DNA from: Anaerolineae bacterium
GTDB taxonomy: Bacteria; Chloroflexota; Anaerolineae; JAAYZQ01
NCBI GenBank assembly: GCA_016929795.1
Contig: JAFGIA010000057.1
Span: 1-47,367, forward strand
Direction of reading: 5' to 3'
Length of the DNA stretch: 47,367 nt
Shown here: positions 19,368 through 27,800 of the stretch, in pieces
How positions within the stretch are numbered: position 1 is the first letter of the stretch
How the letters are laid out: each line of letters starts with the position of its first letter
The notes under the pieces: generated by a model
Database searches by the model: none
Seen by the model: only the letters and a program-made list of their open reading frames with translations
What the model was told of the DNA's origin: nothing
Translations under genes and position numbers: made by a program

Positions 19368-20492
19368 TTGAACACCATACAACAGCTACACGCAGCGGGC
19401 CAGTCGATCTGGTATGACAATATCCAGCGCGGGCTGCTGGTCAATGGCGAACTGGCAGGGATGATCGAACGGGGTGAGATCCGTGGTGTCACCTCGAACC
19501 CCACGATTTTCATGAACGCGATCGTCAAGTCGAACGACTATGACGCCGGCTTGGTGCCACTGGCCAGGGCCGGCAAGAGCGCAGAAGAGATCTTTTGGCA
19601 ACTCGCGATCGAGGACATCCAGGCGGCAGCGGATCTCTTCCGGCCGCTCTACGACGAGAGCGATGGGGGGGATGGCTACGTCAGCCTGGAAGTCGACCCC
19701 TACCTGGCACACGACACCCCGGGCACGATCGCCGCAGCGAAACAGATCTGGCAGCGCGTGGACCGGCCCAATCTGCTGATCAAGATCCCCGCCACAGTGG
19801 CTGGCCTGCCGGCCATCACTGCGGCTATCGCCGAGGGCATCAACGTCAACGTGACGCTGATCTTTGCGCTCGACCGCTACCTGGCGGTAATGGACGCCTA
19901 TCTAACCGGCCTGGAGCAGCGTGTGGCAGCCGGGCTGCCGGTGGACAGGATTGCCTCGGTGGCATCCTTTTTCGTCTCGCGCGTCGACACCAAGGTAGAT
20001 GGCCACCTGATGGAGATGGTCGACCGGGGCGGCGCACACGCCGACCCGGCAGAGAAACTGCTGGGGAAAGCCGCGATTGCCAATGCGCGCCTGGCTTATG
20101 CCTATTATCAAAAGGTGTTCAGTGCGCCCCGGTTCCAGACCCTCAAAGCGCATGGCGCGCGGGTACAGCGGCCCCTGTGGGCTTCGACCAGCACCAAGAA
20201 CCCTGCCTACCGGGATGTAGTCTATGTGGAGGAGCTGATCGGTCCGGACACAGTCAACACCATGCCGCCACATACCCTGGTTGCTTTCCTGGAACATGGG
20301 CAGGTACGCCCCGGCAGCCTCGAAGAGAATGTCGCCGGGGCTGAGCAGACATTGGCCAGCCTGGAAGCGCTAGGGATTTCTATGTGCATTTCCACGTGCG
20401 AGCTAGAGAGGGAGGGCGTCAAATCGTTCGCCGATGCGTTCACCGCGCTGCTCGACGCAGTCGAGGCAAGCCGCAAGAAGGCTTTGAAATAA
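19368..20492 (+). CDS. tal: Transaldolase (actinobacterial/mycobacterial type)
   Basis: This 374-aa transaldolase transfers a dihydroxyacetone unit between sedoheptulose-7-phosphate and glyceraldehyde-3-phosphate. The Schiff-base lysine is K139 in LLIKIPAT. The family motifs GVTSNPTIFMNAI near residue 45 and SRVDTKVD near 205 are present, and the length fits the long transaldolases of actinobacteria and Chloroflexota rather than the 220-aa type. The start is a TTG at 19368 with AAAGGAGGG upstream; no ATG in frame would keep the conserved N-terminus. It sits 12 bases after transketolase and 11 bases before the ribose-5-phosphate isomerase gene. Confidence 0.95.
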   Translation: MNTIQQLHAAGQSIWYDNIQRGLLVNGELAGMIERGEIRGVTSNPTIFMNAIVKSNDYDAGLVPLARAGKSAEEIFWQLAIEDIQAAADLFRPLYDESDGGDGYVSLEVDPYLAHDTPGTIAAAKQIWQRVDRPNLLIKIPATVAGLPAITAAIAEGINVNVTLIFALDRYLAVMDAYLTGLEQRVAAGLPVDRIASVASFFVSRVDTKVDGHLMEMVDRGGAHADPAEKLLGKAAIANARLAYAYYQKVFSAPRFQTLKAHGARVQRPLWASTSTKNPAYRDVVYVEELIGPDTVNTMPPHTLVAFLEHGQVRPGSLEENVAGAEQTLASLEALGISMCISTCELEREGVKSFADAFTALLDAVEASRKKALK

Positions 20493-20503
20493 CAGAGGCA
20501 GAG

Positions 20504-21199
20504 ATGGCATCCGAGCAGTCGTTGAAGCAGCAAGCGGCCGATCGGGTTTTGACCTGCATCCAGTCGGGCATGGTTGTGGGCCTCGGAGCCGGGAGCACGG
20601 CGATCCTGGCCGTGCGCGGCCTGGCACAGAAGCTCGCCCGCGGCGAGCTGACAGACATCCGGGGAATCCCCTGTTCATCCCTGATCGAGGCCGAAGCCAG
20701 GCGCCTGGGCATCCCGCTTACGACACTGGAAGACAATCCCGTGATCGAGCTCACCTTTGACGGCGCAGACGAGGTGGACCCGGCCCTGAACCTGATCAAG
20801 GGCGGCGGCGGTGCCCTGTTGCACGAAAAGATCGTCGCCCAGGCCAGCCGACGCGAGATCATTATCGTCGACGAGTCCAAACTTTCGCCCGCCCTGGGCA
20901 CACACTGGCCCGTGCCCGTCGAGGTCATCCCCTTTGGATGGCGGACCCAGGCCGCTTACCTGGAATCGCTGGGCGCCCGGGTCCATTTGCGGCCGGATGC
21001 TCACGGGCAGCCCTTCCAAACAGACGAGGGCAATCTCATCCTGGACTGCGACTTTGGACCGATCGACGATCCGTCTGGCCTGGGCGCTCGTTTGGACGCC
21101 CGGACCGGCATCGTGGCCCACGGGATCTTTTTGGGGCTGGCGACCGAGGTGATTGTAGCCGGCACTGAAGGTATCAGGCATCTGAAGCGAGAAGCCTAG
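20504..21199 (+). CDS. rpiA: Ribose-5-phosphate isomerase A
   Basis: This 231-aa enzyme interconverts ribose-5-phosphate and ribulose-5-phosphate. The phosphate-binding loop GLGAGSTA is at residues 26-33, the catalytic DGADEVD at 86-92, and KGGGGALLHEK at 99-109 with E108 as the likely general base. The frame stays open upstream into the transaldolase gene, but the ATG at 20504, preceded by AGAGGCAG, gives the usual RpiA N-terminus. It completes a non-oxidative pentose phosphate set with transketolase and transaldolase; no ribulose-phosphate 3-epimerase gene is present in the window. Confidence 0.95.
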   Translation: MASEQSLKQQAADRVLTCIQSGMVVGLGAGSTAILAVRGLAQKLARGELTDIRGIPCSSLIEAEARRLGIPLTTLEDNPVIELTFDGADEVDPALNLIKGGGGALLHEKIVAQASRREIIIVDESKLSPALGTHWPVPVEVIPFGWRTQAAYLESLGARVHLRPDAHGQPFQTDEGNLILDCDFGPIDDPSGLGARLDARTGIVAHGIFLGLATEVIVAGTEGIRHLKREA

Positions 21200-21468
21200 A
21201 TCCTTGTATCAGAAAGGAAGGCACTGCTGGAGGGCGCCAAGTTGTGTTCTCGCCCCATGAGCATCCTCCCAGAATCGATGGGGGGGTCGGCGCAATGCTC
21301 CTGGTGTAGGGGCGCCCTAATGCCTACAAGCACTTTCGTGATGCGTACTGAGGATGATGACAACTTGCTCGAGATCGAGAGCGGTGGTACGATTAGTAAA
21401 CGGGCAACCGTCTTGGACTAGGCCCACGAGGCCGTTCGTTAACATCTAAAAAGGAAAGGAGAAGGTTC
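21200..21468 (+). promoter_or_regulatory. Long leader before gap with nested inverted repeats
   Basis: This 269-base gap has no convincing gene. AGGGCGCC at 21231-21238 pairs perfectly with GGCGCCCT at 21311-21318. Inside it, GAGCAT (21259-21264) pairs with ATGCTC (21295-21300), and CCTCCC (21265-21270) can pair with the G-run at 21280-21286. A weak promoter candidate is TTGCTC (21364) - 18 bases - TACGAT (21388). AAAGGAAAGGAG precedes the gap ATG. The folding could be a terminator for the upstream operon or a regulatory leader. Confidence 0.4.
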
Positions 21469-22464
21469 ATGTCCAGGATAGCAATTCACGGTTTTGGGCG
21501 CATCGGTAGATCTTTGATGAAAGTGGCTCTCAAGAACAACCTGTTTGTTCCCGTATCGATCTCTGACATCAAAGACATCGGAACATTGGCGGCTCTGTTC
21601 GAGGTTGACTCGAACTATGGCCGCTGGTCGGAGGAGGTCGCCATCGAGGGCAACCGCTTTATCATCGGCGGCCGCGAGATCCCCTACTTTGACTCGATGA
21701 AGGCGCTGCCAGACTGGAGGGCACTCGACGTCGACCTGGTGATCGACTGCACCGGGCGTGCGACCACCCGACCAGGGGCGCAACCTCATCTCGATGCCGG
21801 CGCCAAGCGCGTGCTCGTCAGCGCGCCGAGCAAGAAGGCAGAAGACGCGGACGCGGTGCTGTTGCCAGGCATCAACCTGCACGAATTCGATCCTGAGAAG
21901 CACAAGATCGTCAGCATGGCGAGCTGCACCACGAACGCGCTTGCGCCTGTAGTCAAGGTGGTCATTGAGAACTTTGGCATCAAGTATGGCCTCTTCTCGA
22001 CGGTGCACGCCTACACGAACACCCAATCGCTCACCGATCAGCCGATGAAAGACCGCCGCGACTCGTGGGCCGCGGCAGAGAACATCATCCCCTCTTCGTC
22101 GGGTGCCGCGCGCGCGCTGGCGTTCATCTGGCCAGGTCTCAAGATCACGGGCAAAGCCTACCGGGTGCCGACGCGCACGGGTAGCATTGCCGAGCTGAAC
22201 CTGGTGACGGAAAAGCCGGTGACCGTGCAAGAGGTAAACGACGCCTTCCGCAAGGCAGCCGCACAGCCACCCCTGAAGGGGGTGATGGGCGTGCTGGAAG
22301 ATGAATGGGCCTCGTCGCGCATCTTGGGCGATCCACACTCGTCCATTGTCGACCTGCCCCTGACCGCTGTCCAGGAAGAACTGCTGTCGGTCGCTGCCTG
22401 GTACGACAACGAGATGGGCTATGCGACGCGGCTGGCCGAAACAGCGGCACAGATCGCTGGATAA
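21469..22464 (+). CDS. gap: Glyceraldehyde-3-phosphate dehydrogenase, type I
   Basis: This 331-aa protein is a typical phosphorylating GAPDH, converting glyceraldehyde-3-phosphate to 1,3-bisphosphoglycerate. The Rossmann motif GFGRIGR is at residues 8-14, and an Asp ends the second strand (SISD), favouring NAD over NADP. The catalytic cysteine is C153 in ASCTTNALAP. The S-loop and phosphate-binding TGKAYRVPTRTGS follow, and the C-terminus has WYDNEMGY. It is separated from rpiA by a structured 269-base leader, so it may have its own promoter, and from the lactate dehydrogenase gene by 114 bases with two hairpins. Confidence 0.96.
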   Translation: MSRIAIHGFGRIGRSLMKVALKNNLFVPVSISDIKDIGTLAALFEVDSNYGRWSEEVAIEGNRFIIGGREIPYFDSMKALPDWRALDVDLVIDCTGRATTRPGAQPHLDAGAKRVLVSAPSKKAEDADAVLLPGINLHEFDPEKHKIVSMASCTTNALAPVVKVVIENFGIKYGLFSTVHAYTNTQSLTDQPMKDRRDSWAAAENIIPSSSGAARALAFIWPGLKITGKAYRVPTRTGSIAELNLVTEKPVTVQEVNDAFRKAAAQPPLKGVMGVLEDEWASSRILGDPHSSIVDLPLTAVQEELLSVAAWYDNEMGYATRLAETAAQIAG

Positions 22465-22494
22465 CGATTCGATCTCGGATTCGGGATTGGGCAA

Positions 22495-22562
22495 GGGTCG
22501 GGCCCGGATCTGGTCGGGCCCGACCCCGGCGCCAGAGAGGGCAGGTGCTCGGGGCCGAGCAC
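22495..22562 (+). terminator. Two GC-rich hairpins between gap and ldh
   Basis: GGGTCGGGCCCG (22495-22506) and CGGGCCCGACCC (22515-22526) form a perfect 12-bp stem with an 8-base loop. A second hairpin, GTGCTCG/CGAGCAC (22545-22562), ends just before the AAGGAG ribosome-binding site of ldh. No T-run follows. The first may be an attenuator or an RNA-stability element; the second could influence ldh translation. Confidence 0.5.
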
Positions 22563-22578
22563 TCATGAAGGAGTCGCC

Positions 22579-23526
22579 ATGAACAAGCAGAGGAATACTC
22601 ACAAGGTCGGGCTGATCGGCACGGGGATGGTTGGTGCATCGTTCGCCTATTCCTTGATGCAGCGCAGTGTGGCGGATGAGCTCGTGCTCATTGACGCCGA
22701 CACCGCACGCGCGGAGGGCGAGATGATGGATCTCAACCACGGCCTGCCTTTTGTGCGCCCAATGCGGATCACCGCAGGCGATTATGCCGACCTGGTCGAC
22801 GCCGACGTGATCGTGATCAGTGCCGGTATCAGCCAGCGGCCGGGACAGACTCGCCTCGAGCTGCTGCAAACGAATGCGAGCATCTTTCGCAAGATCATCC
22901 CCCAGATCACGGCCGTCAACCAGGATGGGATCATTGTCGTCGCCACCAACCCGGTGGATATCTTGACGTACATCGCAGCTCAGATCGTCGGCTTGAAGCA
23001 CAAACGGGTGTTGGGCTCGGGGACGGTGCTCGACACGGCCCGGCTGCGCTACTTGCTAAGCCAGCACTACGGGATCGACCCCCGCAGCGTGCACGCCTAT
23101 ATCGTCGGGGAACATGGCGACAGTGAGCTGGCATTGTGGAGCCTGGCCAACATCGCCGGTGTGCGGCTGCCCGACTTTGTCGGTGCCAACGGGCAGGGCT
23201 ATGACCAGGCAGCGCTCGATCGGATCTTTTACCAGACGTGTACCGCAGCCTATGAGATTATCCAGCGCAAGAAAGCGACCTATTACGCCATCGGCCTGGC
23301 CCTGCTGTCCATTGTCGAGGCGATCCTACGCAATCAACACACGGTGATGACGGTGTCCAGTCCACTATCCGGTGAATATGGGGTAGATGGCGTCGCGATC
23401 AGCATGCCGACGATCGTGGGACGAAATGGGGTGGAGGAGGTGCTCAACCTGCCATTGAGTGAGGCTGAATTGACCGCTTTCCGGGCATCTGCCCAGACGC
23501 TGAAGGAGCGGCTAGCGCAGATGTAG
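22579..23526 (+). CDS. ldh: L-lactate dehydrogenase
   Basis: This 315-aa NAD-dependent 2-hydroxyacid dehydrogenase interconverts pyruvate and lactate. The nucleotide-binding GLIGTGMVGASFA is at the N-terminus. The substrate-specificity position is Q86 in ISQRPGQTR, the residue expected for lactate rather than malate dehydrogenase, which has Arg there. The substrate-binding R92, the ATNPVD motif and the active-site H179 in GEHGDSE are present. The start has AAGGAG 5 bases upstream of the ATG. With gap directly upstream, it forms a natural NADH-producing and NADH-consuming pair for fermentation. Confidence 0.93.
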   Translation: MNKQRNTHKVGLIGTGMVGASFAYSLMQRSVADELVLIDADTARAEGEMMDLNHGLPFVRPMRITAGDYADLVDADVIVISAGISQRPGQTRLELLQTNASIFRKIIPQITAVNQDGIIVVATNPVDILTYIAAQIVGLKHKRVLGSGTVLDTARLRYLLSQHYGIDPRSVHAYIVGEHGDSELALWSLANIAGVRLPDFVGANGQGYDQAALDRIFYQTCTAAYEIIQRKKATYYAIGLALLSIVEAILRNQHTVMTVSSPLSGEYGVDGVAISMPTIVGRNGVEEVLNLPLSEAELTAFRASAQTLKERLAQM

Positions 23527-23554
23527 GCTGACAGCAACTGAAAGGGAGAAAGCC

Positions 23555-24502
23555 ATGGGCAAGAAAAGTAAGGGGAAAAAGGGACAGGACACAGCCATCG
23601 CGGAAGCCGCCAAGCCGGAAGTCGAGATCCCGGAGGGGGAGGCGCCTGCAGTAGAGAAAGAGGATGTCGTGGCGGCGCCGGCAGAGGCTGCCCAGGACCA
23701 GGAGGTGGCAGAGGATGTCGCGCCCAAGAAGCTGAAAAAGAAGATGTATGAGGCCGAGTTGGCCCGGCTGCAGATCGAACTCGTGAAACTGCAGGAGTGG
23801 ATCAAGTACAAGGGCCTGAAGGTCGTGGTCATCTTTGAAGGGCGCGACGCAGCAGGCAAAGGGGGTACGATCAAGCGCATTACGGAGAGCCTGAATCCAC
23901 GCGTCTGCCGGGTGGTGGCGCTGGGCACACCGACCGAGCGCGAAAAGACGCAGTGGTATTTTCAGCGCTACGTGGCTCACCTGCCGGCCGCAGGGGAGAT
24001 GGTACTCTTTGACCGGAGCTGGTATAACCGGGCCGGCGTGGAGCGGGTGATGGGCTTTTGCACAGATGCGGAATATATCGAATTCCTGCGCTCGTGCCCC
24101 GAGTTTGAGCGGATGCTGGTCCGCGCAGGGATCATCCTGATCAAGTACTGGTTCTCCGTGAGTGACCAGGAGCAAGAGCGGCGATTCCAGGCACGCATCG
24201 ACAACCGAACAAAACGCTGGAAGCTGAGCCCAATGGACCTGCAATCGCGCGAGCGCTGGGTGGAATACTCAAAGGCGAAGGATGCCATGTTTGCCTCGAC
24301 AGACATCAAGCAGGCGCCCTGGTACGTCGTGAACTCGGACAACAAGCCGCGGGCACGCCTGAACTGCATCAGCCACTTGCTGAGCAAGATCCCGTATGAG
24401 GATTTGACCCCCGAGCCCCTGGTGCTGCCGCCGCGCCAGCCCGAGAGCGGCTACATTCGGCCGCCGATGACAGATCAGTCCTTCGTCCCGGAAATCTATT
24501 GA
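23555..24502 (+). CDS. ppk2: Polyphosphate kinase 2 (PPK2 family)
   Basis: This 315-aa PPK2 would transfer phosphate between polyphosphate and a nucleoside diphosphate (or monophosphate) in the cytoplasm. Walker A is GRDAAGKGG with K102. The Walker B-like FDRSWYNR carries D153 and is followed by the lid region GVERVMGF. The catalytic core matches single-domain (class I-like) PPK2 enzymes. The first ~70 residues are an extra, highly charged Lys/Glu/Ala-rich segment, probably disordered. The gene lies 28 bases after ldh and 15 before the deleted phosphoglucomutase, so polyphosphate-driven nucleotide supply is physically tied to sugar metabolism here. Whether it makes ATP or GTP cannot be read from sequence. 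Confidence 0.93.
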   Translation: MGKKSKGKKGQDTAIAEAAKPEVEIPEGEAPAVEKEDVVAAPAEAAQDQEVAEDVAPKKLKKKMYEAELARLQIELVKLQEWIKYKGLKVVVIFEGRDAAGKGGTIKRITESLNPRVCRVVALGTPTEREKTQWYFQRYVAHLPAAGEMVLFDRSWYNRAGVERVMGFCTDAEYIEFLRSCPEFERMLVRAGIILIKYWFSVSDQEQERRFQARIDNRTKRWKLSPMDLQSRERWVEYSKAKDAMFASTDIKQAPWYVVNSDNKPRARLNCISHLLSKIPYEDLTPEPLVLPPRQPESGYIRPPMTDQSFVPEIY

Positions 24503-24517
24503 GAAGGGAGCGGTACC

Positions 24518-24772
24518 ATGAGCCTGCATCCTCTGGCAGGGAAGCCAGCCCCCCATGAACTGCTGGCCAATGTGCCGAGGCTCGTCTCGGCCTACTATAT
24601 TGCAGAGCCTGACCTGTCTGATCCGGCGCAGAAGGTAGCCTTTGGCACATCGGGCACCGAGGAGATTTACAAGATCTATGCCGAGAGTTTTCGTGGCCAA
24701 GATCATCTGCGCACGATCTTGGGCGAGGCGCAAGAGATCGTAGCTGCCGCGTTCGCGGAGGCGGGGCTGTAA
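24518..24772 (+). pseudogene. Phosphoglucomutase with a ~460-codon in-frame internal deletion
   Basis: This 84-aa frame is the two ends of a phosphoglucomutase. Residues 1-46 (HPLAGKPAP, then VAFGTSG) match the N-terminus of alpha-D-glucose-phosphate-specific Pgm up to its FGTSG loop. Residues 45-84 ([16 protein letters not shown] and the final helix) match the C-terminus, where intact enzymes have RPSGTED-YKIY-ESF. The join lies at the shared Ser-Gly(-Thr) codons near 24650-24658, as expected from recombination at microhomology. The phosphoserine loop, metal-binding DPDxDR loop and sugar-binding GEESAG loop are all missing, so it cannot be an active mutase. A ribosome-binding site (GAAGGGAG) is intact and the frame is open, so a small protein may still be made. 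E. coli Pgm has 546 residues. An assembly artefact is possible. Confidence 0.85.
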
Positions 24773-24820
24773 CGATTCTAGATTCGAGATTTCCGATTGG
24801 GGGAGAGAGGCAAGGAGCCT

Positions 24821-27800
24821 ATGCCCATAGAGACAGTGGTCACGACAGAGTTGCGCGTTTCACGGCAGGCGCGCGGGCGCTATGGTTTTGCCGAGTCGCA
24901 GTTTGCGGGCGACGGGCGCGTCGTTTTTGACAATATGCACAGTGTGCGGGGCTTGGCGCAAGAGATCAATGAGAAGCGAGATTTGAGCGGAGACCCGCCG
25001 CAAGAGCAGGCTGTCAAGGCCGCGCAGCTCAATGCCATGGCCCTGATCGAGACCATCCTGCGCCGGGTCGCTGCCCTGTATCGCCAGCAGATCAATCCCC
25101 GGGTTATGCACCAGGCACAGCGGTGGCTGGCGGGGCAGCTCGGCCAGGAGGCGCTGGATAGCGCACTGTGCCGATTCGTGGAAGAGTTCCCCCCCCCTGC
25201 CGTCTATCAAGGAGAGATCACACCCGCCGTCTACCTGGACGGACAGACGGACGGCATCCCGCATCGCGAGCTTCTCCTGGACGATATGCTCCAGGTCTGG
25301 CTCGACAATGTGAATCCGGCAGCCTCGGCTTTCACCGAGATGTTTGATGACGCGAGCTTGCAGCGGGAATCCCCCTACCTTCAGATCATCTATCTGCTGC
25401 GCCGCTACCTCGACACCCAGCCCCAATTCGGGCCGGAGGATCAAAATCTGATCGACCTGCTGCGCAGCCCGGCCGTCGCCGTACCATTGTCGCTTACGGG
25501 CCAGTTGCAGTACATCCGCGAAAAATGGGGGGCCACGCTACTCGGCGATACTCTGGGCCGCCTGCTGGGCGGCCTCGATCTGCTCCAGGAGGAAGAGAAG
25601 CCGGTCTTTGCCGGCCCCGGCCCAACCGTGGTGGTGGATTTGGCCGGGTTGGGCCTCGACGCCGAGGCGGCACGCTACAGCCCGGACCGCGACTGGATGC
25701 CCCGGCTGGTCATGGTTGCCAAGAGCACCTACGTCTGGCTGGACCAGCTCTCCAAAAAGTATGGACACCTGATCGCCCGCCTGGATCAGATCCCGGACGA
25801 AGAGCTGGATACCCTGGCGCGTTGGGGGTTCAGCGGCCTGTGGTTGATCGGCCTGTGGGAGCGCAGCCCGGCATCGCAGCTCATCAAGCAGATCATGGGC
25901 AACCCCGAGGCCGTGGCCTCGGCCTACTCGCTGTTCGACTATCAGATCGCCGCCGACCTGGGCGGCGAAGCAGCCTACCGCGACCTGGCCGGCCGCGCCT
26001 GGCAGCGGGGTATCCGGCTGGCCAGCGACATGGTGCCCAACCACATGGGGCTGGACTCCCGGTGGGTGATCGACCATCCTGACTGGTTCCTCGGGCTGGA
26101 CGAGAGCCCCTTCCCCTCCTACGCCTTCAACGGGCCCGACCTGTGTTCGGACGACCGCGTGGGCATCTTTTTAGAAGACCACTACTACAACCACAGCGAT
26201 GCTGCGGTGGTCTTTAGGCGTGTCGACCGCGCGACCGGCCACGCACGCTATATCTACCACGGCAACGACGGCACCAGCATGCCCTGGAACGACACCGCCC
26301 AACTGGATTACCTCAACCCCGCCGTGCGCGAGGCCGTGATCCAGACGATCCTCGAGGTGGCACGCCGATTCCCCGTGATCCGGTTCGACGCGGCCATGAC
26401 ACTGGCCAAGCGGCACGTCCAGCGTCTCTGGTTCCCGCAACCGGGCACCGGTGGCGCCATCGCGTCGCGATCGGAACATGGGCTGACGCAGGCCGAGTTC
26501 GACGCAGCCATGCCCGTCGAGTTCTGGCGCGAGGTGGTGGAACGGGTGGCGCAAGAAGTGCCCGATACACTTCTGCTGGCTGAGGCCTTCTGGATGATGG
26601 AGGGCTATTTCGTGCGCACGTTGGGCATGCACCGCGTCTATAACAGCGCATTCATGAACATGCTCAAGAACGAGGAAAACGCCAAGTACCGCGCCTCCAT
26701 CAAGAACGTGCTCGAATTCGATGCCGAGATCCTGAAGCGTTACGTCAACTTTATGAACAACCCCGACGAAGAGACCGCCGTCGCCCAGTTCGGCCGAGAC
26801 GACAAGTACTTTGGCGTGTGCACGATGATGGTCACCATGCCCGGCCTGCCGATGTTCGGGCATGGTCAAGTCGAAGGCTATCGCGAAAAGTATGGCATGG
26901 AGTATCGCCGCGCCTATTGGGATGAGCCGCCCGACGTGGAGCTGGTCAGGCGGCACGAGCGCGAGATCTTTGCGCTTATGCAGCGCCGCCACATCTTTGG
27001 CGGCGTGGAGAACCTGGCGCTCTATGATTTTTACTCACCGGATGGTACAGTCAACGAGGATGTGTTTGCCTACTCGAATGCCTCGTCGACTGGCGAGCGA
27101 GGGCTGGTGCTCTACAACAACAAGTACGCCGATGCCCGTGGCTGGATCCGCACGTCAGCTCCCAGCATGGTCACGACGGAGTCGGGCGAGCGCCAGTTGA
27201 TCCAGAAAACGCTCGGCGAGGCGCTTGGCCTGGGTACCGATGATGGTCTCTTCTGTATCTTTTGCGACCACGTCTCCGGCCTGGAATACCTGCACAGAAG
27301 CCGGGAGGTATGCGACCAAGGGCTGTACGTGGAGTTGGGTGCTTTCAAGTACGTGGTCTACCTGGACTTTCATGAGGTCGCCGACGATGCGGAGGGACAT
27401 TACGCCCAGTTGGCAACAACCCTCGCCGGCCGTGGAGTGCCGAGCATCGCCGACGCGCTGTTGGCCCTGTTCGAGCCACAGCCGGAACCCGAGCCGGCGG
27501 CGGTAGAGGTTGAGGCAGCGCCGGCCCCCAGGGCCAGCGGCATCTTGCTGCATGTGACCTCTCTGCCCAGCCGTTTCGGCATCGGCGACCTGGGAGGCGC
27601 AGCCTACCGCTTTGTCGATTTCCTGGCCGACAGCGGCCAGCAATACTGGCAGATCATGCCCCTTGGGCCGACGAGCTATGGCGACTCGCCCTACCAGGCG
27701 CTCTCGGCTCTGGCCGGTAACCCCCTGCTGATCAACCTCGAGCGCCTGATCGACGAGCGCTGCCTGGCCACCTGGGACCTCGACCGCGCGCCTCACTTTC

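Noticed and set aside
21439..23001. A 520-codon open frame on the minus strand opposite gap and ldh
   Set aside because: It is a shadow of two clear enzymes in a GC-rich region. Its product is Arg/His/Asp-rich with no domain, and it has no ribosome-binding site.
22579..23526. Malate dehydrogenase as the identity of the ldh gene
   Set aside because: The specificity position is Gln (Q86 in ISQRPGQTR), expected for lactate; malate dehydrogenases have Arg there.
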